A stretch of DNA of 64,000 bases, taken from Rhopalosiphum padi. Taxonomy: Eukaryota > Arthropoda > Insecta > Hemiptera > Aphididae. The notes under the pieces were generated by a model. It searched no databases. It had not been told where the DNA came from and was given only the letters and a program-made list of their open reading frames with translations. Numbering within the stretch: position 1 is the stretch's first letter; the number at the start of each line of letters is the position of its first letter. The stretch is taken from assembly GCF_020882245.1 (NCBI RefSeq), contig NC_083599.1:72461745-72525744 (forward strand), in the 5' to 3' direction. This document shows positions 26,363-38,055 of the stretch, in pieces. A program made the position numbers and the translations under genes.

Positions 26363-28692
26363 AACATGATAACGCGGATTGTACATTAATTAATTGCATT
26401 TGATCACTAATAACGCGTGTACCTATTTAGTTTTCTGTGTACTGTACAAACACACTCCGCTCCGGATGGAACTCCGCGTTAGTGTTTAAAGGGTTTTGCG
26501 TCATTTTTATTATAAAATTTAAAATATTTTCACTTATTTATATTGTTGACAAATTAGTTAGAATATTACTTTAAATGTGCATTTTATACACTAAAAAAAT
26601 GTTATATATTAAAAAATTTAAAACGTTTTGAATATTGTTTATTTTACATTAGCGCAGTCCGTTAAGTCCGTATTATATATATGTGTATACTTTCCCTAGT
26701 CGTAATTTTTGCTATCCATAAATATTAATAATTTTTAATTAAAATTCTTCTAAATAAATATAGATTAAATTCCACAAATTTATCACAATATTATCTTAAT
26801 TTTCTAACTTTTAATTATTTATTTGAACGTCATACAATATTATTTATGTCAGTATAACATTTATCCTAAAGATTTTCAACTGTCAAACTGTTTTAATACA
26901 AAATCAAAAACAATAATAACCTTATTGTTATATATAATCACAAACATTTTGGAAAATTTAAGTCATACTTTTAAAGGTATCTTTTTAATGTATATAATAT
27001 TATATATATATGTGTATTATGTAATATTAATTTGTTTTATTGTGTTAACATTAATGGGCTGATATAAGAATTAGTAATTAATGTAAGTAATGTAGCATTA
27101 ATGTAGTGTAATTAATAATTAGTATTTTATACCTAATGATTTACACACAATTATCTTCTTTTAAAACATGTCAACACTTGAAAAAATATAATATTATGAA
27201 ATGTACATAATTTTTTTTTATTTCCATTTAAAAATAGTAATATAGGTAGTTGTATTTACACATGGTTTCAATTTTAATTTGTCTAATTAATTGATTTTAA
27301 TAATTTAATAACCGACTCAGTTAAATATTCATATTTTTAATTCAACTTTGTATGGTATACCTATGGATATCAAAACAAAAGGATAACAATTGTGTATATT
27401 TAGTACATATTCATGTTAGATCTATTTTTTTATTTAAAAAATAGAAATTTTATTTTTCTATTGTAATACAGTTAACAAATATTTTAAATAATGAATGGAG
27501 CGATTAATGGATCGGTTATTGATGTGCGTGTGTGTTTTTTTATGTGATTACTTTTTGAGGGCAATGAAAATGCTTCAATTATCAACATTATGTGATGATT
27601 TCTAGAAAAAAATTTAATCTAATGCGTAATTTGGGTTGTCTAAAGTAAAAAATTCCAATTACTTTTTAAAGTAAAATGAAAAAAACTGAATGAAATACGT
27701 GAAAATTTACATAAAACCAATTTTCAACAAAATTTTACTATAATTAAAAAAAAACGAATAACCGTAGAAATTTTTACCATACGTTCATGTTAACATTTTA
27801 TAAGCATAGTATAATTTTCTAAATATGTTTACCCATTTTGAAGTATTTATAAAAAGAATTTTCTAAGTCAAAGTTCTTGAAAATGAATTACAAGGTTTCA
27901 CATAAATAAAGTCGTTCTTATATCTGTATGATGATATTAAAAATATAATAGACACAACTTTTTTTTAAACACATTGACATTAAAATTTAAACAGGTAATT
28001 TAAAAACCATTCGTTCAAATTGCATTATAAATATAATAAATGTTCAAAAAAGTAATTTTCTTATCAATTTACAAGAAAAATTTCGATTCTCATCTAAAAA
28101 AAATAATTTGGTATCACTACTTTTTAATCGGTATCAAAATATATGTTTTTAATAGTATGATCCTTAGATGTACTTAAAAATCTCGAAATTCAGAATTTTA
28201 AATTTATCATTTAAGACATTACGAAGTCGAGCGTACTTTGTGAATTATCGCGTTTTTATAAAAATAATTTCTTTGTGATTTAACCACTATAATAATATAA
28301 GTTATAAGTAAATACATTTTTAATATTATTATTATCTACTTAATTTTTGGCGATAGGTAATGAGATCATTCATTTTAATCCAAAAAATTTCCTCCCAGAC
28401 GTCAAATTCGTTAATTCGACACTTCCTGTAAGTTTTACAATTAACACTATTATATCGTGTCCACGATAAAAACCAGCGGCTATCTGAGGCGAAGCGTCCA
28501 TCTGTTCCACTGCGCCGATGTATTTCGCCACTCCGCGCTCGCTGAGCTTAAGTGACCCGACGGGTGGTCATACAAATAAATTGTATAATATTATTATGAT
28601 ACGTTTCGCTTGGGACTTATGCTCCGGGCTATCCAGCGGTGTTGCTGCATTACATTTTCGAAACGAATATAATATACGTCACAATCTTGTTG
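26363..28692. other. AT-rich non-coding stretch
   Basis: No gene recognised. A GC-richer patch at about 28470-28660 has an open frame but no supporting splice sites or family match. Confidence 0.4.
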
Positions 28693-28760
28693 CAGTGGTT
28701 CTCAACCTTTTATGGTCTTATAAAAAGGACTGTATCGAGTCGAAACTCAATTTTTCGTGA
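28693..28760 (+). mobile_element. hAT-like terminal sequence remnant
   Basis: CAGTGGTTCTCAACCTTTTA is the common terminal inverted repeat start of many hAT elements. The following bases no longer match and no inverted partner was seen nearby, so this is a solitary, decayed end. Confidence 0.5.
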
Positions 28761-30693
28761 TCATTAAAAGCCATAATAACACGTTATTGATAAAAGTTAT
28801 CGCCTACAGGCATAATTCGTATCAAAGTATCACGCGAACTAGTTGCGATGCGTTAATGTCAATACGCTTTCATTGATTTAGGTCCTATATTATGATTATA
28901 CTTGTGTATTTATTGCTTTGGGTTGTGACATACATTGTACGTCGACTCCATAGAACCATCATATGTCTTATAGAAAACTTAGTATCGCGGCAAATCATCG
29001 ACCGAATGTTATATAATAGTTGCTTTTAGACTTAACATAATAATAATAATATTATCACACAACAACGTTCTCTCGGCTTGCGAAGATCGTATGAAAACTT
29101 GTAAGCTTCGCTATTAGATATTCGTATCATATAATAATATACACAATATATATCATATACATAATTGAATTAGAATGTTTGAAAGTGCCGAAACTATGTT
29201 CCGGAAGGGGAATTGATCAGATAAGAGCTTCTCCCGGCTATCCATAAAGTTCTCAAAGTCTTGATTGTGATGTCAATTTCTTCCAGCACTCATCGTGCCA
29301 TTCGTTTTATATCGAGTTCATTAAACAACCGAATTGAATAGTGTCGGCGACACTAATGACGGTACAATAAGCGTCATCAATTATTTAACGTTATATTGTT
29401 AGGTAGGTAAATATTGTACATCAAATTTGTAGTAGTCGTCCTGCATTATGATTTATGATACGATCATATCAAATTACGTAATTTAATATTTAATAATTAC
29501 CATAATTATCACGGATAATCTCTGATTTCGAATTAAGTCGATTATAGGTGTATTTTTTGGCCGGGGGGGGGGGAAGGTGGCCGTTTTTCTCTGATATTTT
29601 CTATTGGGGATAAAGCTATTATTTCGCGACCTCCTGATTTGAGCTAAACGATTATTAGTATATTACTACAATTATTATTTTTTTAAATTGCACTTGAATA
29701 TTGTTTTTCTGTTAAGTATGTTCTATGTATTTACAGTGAATATGAACACTCATAACACTAAATAATATATTTAACGCAAAAACTTTTTAAGTAAATGTGG
29801 AAATAAAAATTAAATTGATCCAATTCAAAACCAGAATTAAATTTATTTTTCGTGTTTGCTCCTCCCACCCGAAAAAAAACCACAAATAACTTCCAGTTAC
29901 TTCTTTGAAGTTGATATCTGATGATTGAATATTATTATTATTATTATTATTATTGTATATTATCCATTGTTGAACACATTCTTAAAATTGGTAAATATTG
30001 TAAAAATATCACTAACCCATATCATTTACTTGTCAACAGTATAGCATATTATTTAGGTAGGGACTAGTCTATAGGTATCAATTTATATAATAAATTACAT
30101 AATATAATATGGTATAAAATAGGTGATGATGATAATAATATGACGTGTTCATTCAAAATGATAAAGCGAATATATCATGTTAACATTTTACCAGACGATA
30201 GTAATAAAATAAATATCCTGAGTAATTTATAACAAAACATCAATATAATGTGAACTCGAATGTATAGAAAATAATGGTTTCTACTGTTTCTAGGTAGATA
30301 TATAAAACAAGTTGTCAACACATATTATATATGTTTCCGCATTTTTCATGGATTGAGTCATTGTAGTTTAATGGTCGTCGAACAGTAGTTTGGTTTTTTT
30401 TTTTATTAGATGTGAACTTTATGACTTTATATTTTATGCTTTGTCACAGAGTCTTCCTTATACGTTCTACTCAGGGGACGTAATTTTCGACTACCAGACA
30501 ATAATTTTCCTTTCTTAAATAATAATAATAATACGTTTTTATTACCTGACGTGTCAATAATAATTACAATATTGAAATTTTAAATGTCTTTCGACTATTA
30601 TAAATGTCGCGTTTACACTTTAAAGATTGATTTTACAACAAACACGGACTACTTAAGGGATGTTTACTAAGATAGATTTATAAACAATCTATA
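28761..30693. other. AT-rich non-coding stretch
   Basis: No gene recognised. It includes a (G)n run near 29562-29572 and a (TTA)n microsatellite at about 29931-29954. Confidence 0.45.
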
Positions 30694-30760
30694 TACAGGG
30701 TGATTATTTTATCATTGAACACTCATTATTTCAAAAAGTGTTGACTTTCAAAACTTTTAG
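30694..30760 (+). mobile_element. Solitary transposon end (TACAGGGTGATTA)
   Basis: TACAGGGTGATTATTTTATC begins a terminal sequence of a type seen widely in insect DNA transposons and related to the end at 12513. No inverted partner was found in this window. Confidence 0.35.
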
Positions 30761-32300
30761 TTTCATGCTTTTCTAATACTATATAACATTTTTATTTTTT
30801 CATCCTTATAATATTTAATAGTGAAATTACTATGACCTTTTGATTTTCAAATGGCAACCTATATTATAAAGTGACTAGTGAGTTCATGATACGATTTATT
30901 AAAATTGTTATTGAATGAAGTACTTTATTTTACCATTAGTATTACCATTAGATTTAATTTTTTTCGAAGACATTTCATTTATTATAGTATAATATGTAAG
31001 TATTTAAATTTAATTATTATATATACATTTATTTTATACCATATTATTATATTATTGTTATTCACTTTTAAATCAATACCGCACCTTACTGTAAAACAGT
31101 GAAAATACATTAATGGAATAAATTATAGTATTTATTACAATTAGTCTACATATTTTTTAAATGCCACTGTTTAAAGTAAAATCTCTAATACACGTACAAA
31201 TTTTAAGTTACTGCGAAAAATGTAATCACTATATTTTTTAAAGCATGAATCTGAAAATGTATTATAATTGGTATAATATTTAATCCTAACTTAAAATATT
31301 TAATAACCGTGTTATTATTATTTTTTTTTGGCATGTCTCAGTCATAATTTAAAAAATACAATTTCATAAAAATGTATTAATAACATAAATAAAAACATAC
31401 TCGTATGAGTATATTTTTTCCTTTTTGTAGAACATCAAAAGATATCTACCTAACATATTTTACTTTCAATCAATTTGTTATTTAATAAAAGGAAAATTTT
31501 CCTTTTTTTATAAATTATTAAAAGTATTTAAACGTGAACTTTGGGACGCTTTGATATCATTATACTATGCTGAACACACAGCAAACAGATAACATCCAAC
31601 ACGAGATTCGATTGATATTTTAAAGTTGATACATGAAAGTGAACAAAAATGAATAATAAAGTAAATTATATTTTAATTTTTATAATAGAATTTTATGCAC
31701 GGACTTTATACTATATCGCTAGCAGCTTTATGGAAAATTTATATCATACGGCGATCAAAAATCCCATTATTCGTTGGAAACATTCTTTATTGACAATTCG
31801 ATCAGGTTAACATTATTATATATAATATCATTATATTTTTTTAAAGCAAATTAGTTTATAGGATGAAATCGACTCGTTAAAAGCGCCATATTACTCATCA
31901 TAAAAAAAAAAAAAAAAAACTAACAATATTTTGACGAAACCACGCTCGATGACGAGCACGGCGACACGAATGACATGCAAACGAAGAATAATTTAAATTA
32001 TAAGATATCGCGTTGATCGACGGTGTTACGTTCGGACGTCAGATTCGCATCGTATGGCTATATATATACGTTAAACGCGGAAATGTGCGATTTTGATACA
32101 GCAGTCCTATCGTTTGATTTCGATCAGTTGACGAAACTCGAATAATTTGAAAAAAAAAGTCCATTACAGAACACGAGTAAATTTATAAAATTTCCCAGAG
32201 ACGTGGCTTTAGACAGAGTATACGGACTAACGGCTCGGCGTGTGCGAATCATCGTAATCAACACCACCAGAACCATATCGCGCCGGTCATTCGTTATTCT
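30761..32300. other. AT-rich non-coding stretch
   Basis: Nothing recognised; a run of about 18 A lies at 31902-31919. CpG content rises toward 32 kb. Confidence 0.45.
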
Positions 32301-33400
32301 GTACACTTTCGTGTTTTCTTATATTCAGCGGACATTACCGTTGACGGTTTCTGGAACCCCCGAGATTTGAGTTCGAAAACGTTCGACTATACGGCAGACA
32401 AAGTTAAAACCATTAACGCGGTTACAACGGATATGCGCGCGACATCGAATCTGACATTCTGACCACCCGAAATAATTTCGAAAAATGAGTTCGCGCGCAT
32501 ATTGCCTATCTTCTTCGCTGCAACCGAATACAGTACGTCGCGGTATAAAAGTTCTTACACGTCGTTTTTCTGTCTGCGCACTACATAACGGTTTGTCGTT
32601 TGGGTGTTAATCACCGATCGGTACTCGTTCTTTCGTTTGCGTAAACCCGCATCTGACCGAACGCCGCAGTCATATGATGACGATTAAAATCGTTGTATGC
32701 AAACATTTAATAGATAAAGTATTAATCCGAAAATTCGACTGTTTTGAATCGCGTCGATTCATCCGATCGGACGAATATAAATAATAATATTGAAATATCT
32801 AATAGATATTACTCACAGGTCATCGTTTGGCAGTCGTTTTAATATCTCTTCCTCCAATGGGTACATTATTTGTCTTGACGGTCTCGTACAGCGCAATCCT
32901 ACTAAATACGCATACTGAAAAAACCCATTATTATTATTAGGTACATCGTAACGGTTAAAGTAAATAAATCGGTTTAGAGAGGCGAAAACTGTCTAAATTA
33001 CCGACGCTGCAGTCGTTTACGTTGTAGATTCAAAGTCAGAAGACAAATCCGATTCTTGATTTGTGTGGTAGTCTGCCGACTGATGTGTGTAAATAAAATA
33101 AAAACTAAAGGTTCGATAACAATTTCACGAATTATTTTGTGTTTTTACCGCGAGCGAACACGATCGGGTGTTCGCGGAATATCGTCTCAGCATCGAGGTG
33201 AAATTCAATACTTCGGTAGGGCACAAATATTTCAAAATGATCATTTATATACGTATATACTATATTGTTTAAATAAAATGTAATATACGTCGACGGATTC
33301 CGTTCTATAACGATATTATACGTATAAGCGCTTGCTAACCATGTCCGTCGATATTAAGTCCGTTCCGTGGCGCCAGATCCGATCGGTCGGTCGATCCCAA
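32300..33400. promoter_or_regulatory. CpG-rich, promoter-like region
   Basis: Marked rise in GC and CpG. On the plus strand a TATA box (GCGGTATAAAAG, TATAAAA at 32544-32550) is followed about 30 bases on by a pyrimidine-rich initiator-like segment. The first downstream ATG (32674) opens only 36 codons, ending at 32784, with no known similarity. Promoter activity is an inference. Confidence 0.4.
32817..32914 (-). CDS. Possible internal coding exon of an unrecognised minus-strand gene
   Basis: 98 nt bounded by GGTTTTTTCAG and the consensus donor CCT|GTGAGTAA. The frame in phase 0 stays open through YAYLVGLRCTRPSRQIMYPL and EEEILKRLPNDD. Composition looks protein-like, with clustered charges. 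I do not recognise the family, and no partner exon was found. The plus strand is also open across part of it, so a chance structure is possible. Confidence 0.35.
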
Positions 33401-35285
33401 TAATATGGCGTTAAATCGATCTGTTTTAAAGTGTTTATATTATTATAACCAGTAAATGCACGTCATACCTACAGTGAATAATGGAGTAATGTCTAAAATA
33501 AAGCGAAATAGAAATCAACACTAATTATTGTAGTGATTGGCGATGTAGCCGCCAAAAGGATTTATAGATTTTCGATCGATGGTAAATCGTCGCATTTGTT
33601 ATACAATATTCGAAGAAGTGCTCTATTTACTATAATATATCGTCATTCGTCGATATTAAATAAGATTAAAATATTAATATAATATAATATAATATTATTT
33701 ATATTATGAAAAATAATCAAAGATTTATAAAATGTTTGATCGTTTTTAATTAAATATCTATATAATTATCTGGAATCACTCGATTTGAATGTGTTATGAA
33801 TCCCATCAAAATATCGTTGCTGCACGTCTGTATTTTTCAGTATATTTTCGAAAGCTAAAATAAGAATTTTTCCGCGTTTAACTCAATCTCTTAATACTTT
33901 GTTACGACCTACATATTATGGTTTTACCGTATAAACTAAAATTGATACATCTTAAATTCCACCCAGCTTGAAGCTTTAAACGTATTATATGGTACAGAAA
34001 TACAGTACCTAAGAGCTTTTGTACAAATAATATAAGTCTATATGTAATATGTTTATATGTTATCGTAAAAATCGATTACTTTAGGTAAAGATATTTTTGC
34101 TATAACAATTTACCAATCATAAAAGCTGAAAACTATCATTTTATTTGGACTTTAGTAAGCCTACATACGCATCGATATTTATATTCTACGTCATTAAGTA
34201 AACGTATACACGAATACATGTGCAGTGTCATGTATTCTGAACTACGAGGCTTTTATTAAACATTTTATGTATAACCTTGGATATTGTACAATTTAATATT
34301 TATTGAAAAATTAAATTAATAAAATATGAACAGAGGAAAAATGTACAACCAAAAAATACAAGTGACAATAGTAAACCCCGTGAAAATAAATAACTAGGTA
34401 ATTTAAATACATATTAGTGTAGCCAGTGTAGGTACCTATTTATTTTTATTTTTTATTTTTATTTATAGTTACGATTTGAATATACAAACGCATTGTGCGT
34501 AAATAAACAAAATTTGTATAATTATTTGATTTAATATTATATAACTTTGTACTTAATTTTTAGTTAAAAAAAAAAAATCACATTAGTTGTTTGTTATGGA
34601 TCAATCTGCTCTTACTATCGTGATTTTTATATCCTATACTTTGTAAAAAATATTTTTAGTAAAAAGAATAAATAAAATTATGGTTTTTAGATTGTACTGA
34701 GCACGATTAATGATCAATAATCAGCTTTTCATTGGTAACCACTGACCTGAACATAATTATTTGTAGGTACAACTAACGAGGGAGAGATAGAAAGACCGAC
34801 ACGTTCGCCATCAAATATATAATGTTATTCCACCACTTGTAGCAACGAGCAACAATGCTGCGAGTATATTAATTGTTTTCCCTACAATTTCAATTGCAAT
34901 TCATCCGATGCTGATTTGTTTCCAATCTTACTCAGTAAGTTTATACTCAGTATTCTGAGCTATAATGAAGAACATTAATATACAATATTATATACGTGTA
35001 TTCTTGTAAAAGATACTTTTTAAATGCATTCAAGTACAGATACTTATAAAGTATTTTTTTTTAAATATTCTGTAAAAAGGCATTTATATGTAGGTACAAG
35101 TACAAATATCAATATAAATATATATATATATTTATAGATACTTTCAAATACGTGTCGAAAACATAACGTAGGTATATTGTTTATACGTTTTTTTCGAATC
35201 GCCAATAGAGTCCGAATACTTTTAAAAAGTACGTATTTTCCCAAGTACCTAAACATATTAAAAGACTGGATATTATACGTTGCAG
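32925..35285. other. Mostly non-coding stretch
   Basis: CpG-rich to about 33.4 kb, then AT-rich with nothing recognised. Confidence 0.4.
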
Positions 35286-35389
35286 GCGACAAGTCGTTCG
35301 TGGTCGAACTGGTGCCGTTTTCCGAATTCCAATACCCAGATGATGGGGCTCACGAATGTGTGATGACGCCGTGCTGGAGTGATGTATAA
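35286..35389 (+). CDS. Possible last coding exon of an unrecognised plus-strand gene
   Basis: After an acceptor-like CGTTGCAG at 35285, a frame needing one upstream base stays open through DKSFVVELVPFSEFQYPDDG and AHECVMTPCWSDV to a TAA at 35387-35389. Codons are GC-rich (GTG, CTG, TTC) as in the MYRF exons. The reverse strand is also open. No family recognised and no upstream exon confirmed. Confidence 0.3.
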
Positions 35390-37965
35390 TTCCCAACTGT
35401 GCGATCGTCAAACGTTTCGATAATTAATGCACTTATATGCACTATCTCGTGCAGTTTTAGTCATCAATTATCATACCGCATATGTATATAGATGCCAGTT
35501 GGTCGTGACCAAGTGCTGCACGAGGGGCTGATGATTAATCGAATCAGTCGCGGTGTATGTATCTCCCGTCGAAACGTCACCGGCAGACAGACATGGGTCC
35601 CGGATGGAAATTGCAATTTAAAACCTTTTAACGAAACAACCGTGTGACATACGTGAATTTAGGGGTGGGCGCCGTGTGCTAACACGCATCTCGTCCACTC
35701 CATCTAATCACGGATTTCAGTTGTAATTTATAATTTTATTTTTTGCCAACTACTTTTCTACTTGCTCTTGCTAATCATTTGTACGAAGCGTTCGAAATAT
35801 TATATACTACGAAATGTTACAAAAAATATACAATATAATATGTTCAACGTGTGGCCCCCGTCTGTGATCGTATGCACATCTGATTATGCTGTTGTCCCGC
35901 TGTTTAGGTAGTGCGTGTCCGAATAAACTAGCCGAATTGTCGCGAATTAAAGTCGTTAACCCATTTGACGATTCTAACAGCAGTATAGTACAAGACATCT
36001 GCACGATTTAAGTACAATACAGGCATAGATAATGATTAAAATTACACGTTGAGAATTTTGAATTCGTCATATTAACATTTGCAGGAGTATCTGACCTTCT
36101 GTAAGTTAAACATGTATAATAATAATTGTATATTTACTTCAAACCAGTCCTATCAATTCGTCCAGTTGTGACGTACGAAATTAATTATGAAAACAGATTT
36201 AGATTCTTAATTAATTTGTTCACTGTATTTTTTGAATTGTATTACCTTCTTGATTTTTAATCACCACGCAATTGTCATATCCGAACCACCTGACCGTACA
36301 TTTAAAAATCATGCAAGAACCATCATTATTTTATAAATACGATTATTATACGAGTATACGACATTACGACAGTCCTCTCTTTTCTATCCTGAAAATCTGC
36401 AATAAATTGCACAACTGCTTTTTAATCTGTTACGTAATAATATTGTGGGAGGAGATGATATTCTATTGAATTTATTTAATTAATAAATGTATATTATTAT
36501 TTATTTTTAAAATGTTACCTAGTACAACAGAAAAGTTTAAGAACTTCATTTGAGAAAAAAAAATACCCAGATTTACACCGATGACTTGCACTTAAATGCT
36601 GTTTTCTGTTACTTCATACTTGTACTTTATTTATACATTTGCCCATATGTACCTTTATATGCCAATACATGCCAAATGATGCGTGCAATCTATAGACTGA
36701 CTGTTGAAAATACATCAACAATCTTATTCTAGTAAGAGAATAAATCACAATATAATATTTATTTTGGGTTTTAATACAATATTTTATTTAAAAAAAAAAA
36801 ACAAAAACAAAAACAGATGTAAAAATGTATATATGTTTTTTTTTATTTCCTAAAGCTACACATATTATTGTGTCTTTGTATAATAGTACTATGTCAAAAA
36901 TTGAAAAATCAGTTTAGATTTTTTTTAAATAACAAAGAGAAAAACATGATCAAAAAACTCAACTAAAACAACATTTTGGATTTCTCCTTTCACACAACGT
37001 AATATTATAATGCTGTTCGAAACAACAGTTTGTACATATTATATTAACCTACAGCAAAATTATTCTAAGCTAAAAAATGAAAAAAAAAATATTACGTTTA
37101 TAAATATCCCGAGTTCTAAAAGCCGTTTATTTCGTATGGCGACAAATATGCAAATCAACATAATAATACATTTATTATAATTTAGTTTATTATTTTAGAT
37201 AAACGACTCTTTCGCTACAACACACAGTTCACCAATGTTCGTTTTGGTGAAATTTATTATAGGTATATTATTATATATATATATATATGTATATATATTA
37301 TTATGATAACAAATAAATCACAAGATTAAGAATTTTTTATATATGATCAGTTGTATTGTGTGCGAACTCAAATCGATTAAAAGAAACACGCCGTCCATTA
37401 TACATATTATATGAGAATAGATATAATGTGTAAAAAGCGAATGTTGACTGTTAAGACGAATAAAAGTTGTGCGTACCGTTAGGCGTCTTAGGTACCTATA
37501 ATATTATTATATAGTTTTTAATCACTAAGTAGGTGAGTAAAAACAAAAAAACGACGTGTGAAGGTAAATAAGATAACGTACGATGTGCCTGATATGTGAA
37601 ACAAAATCTCGAAATAGATCAAATTTACACAACGCCGTCTGCGACGGTTTTTTTTTTTTTTTTAATAATTACATTAATAGATAAAACGAAAACAATACCG
37701 ACGAAAACGAGATAAACGAATACTTAGATCTATGATTCCAAAAATAAGAGTCGTTACAGAATGAATATTAACAAAGAATTCAAATTCAAAATATATTATA
37801 GACTGCAATTATTTCTTATAGTTTGCCAACATCCCGCGGGGGCGACCGATTAAACGGCTCCGCAAATAATTATTTCCGTCTCGTCTTCAATCATTTCATC
37901 CGCCATGTTTGGAGATAATATATCGGGTAGGTACATTTACATTTTATCATTATGTTGATATTGGT
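35390..37965. other. Non-coding stretch, including the MYRF 3' UTR at its right side
   Basis: The first few hundred bases are moderately GC-rich. A (TA)n run lies near 37264-37295. The region just below 37966 must hold the MYRF 3' UTR; several AATAAA-like signals on the minus strand (for example near 37125 and 37250) make its end unclear. Confidence 0.45.
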
Positions 37966-38055
37966 TTACACGATCTCGCTGAAATCCTTGTGCAGAGAGA
38001 CGGTATACTCGACGACGGCTAGAGTCCGTTTATCTTCGGTTGATCTGCACGACGC
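37966..38055 (-). CDS. MYRF: MYRF coding exon 20, last exon (residues 1036-1064)
   Basis: Acceptor TTTATAG, encodes ASCRSTEDKRTLAVVEYTVS and LHKDFSEIV, TAA stop at 37966-37968. The C-x(9-15)-strand ending matches the NCSS...YHFHFYRL tail of vertebrate MYRF in layout. The 3' UTR continues to lower coordinates; its end is not defined here. Confidence 0.78.
   Translation of the reverse strand, partial: ASCRSTEDKRTLAVVEYTVSLHKDFSEIV

Noticed and set aside
37850..37920. Minus-strand mini-ORF MADEMIEDETEIIICGAV just after the MYRF stop
   Set aside because: No acceptor in front of it and no way to reach it in frame; most simply part of the 3' UTR.
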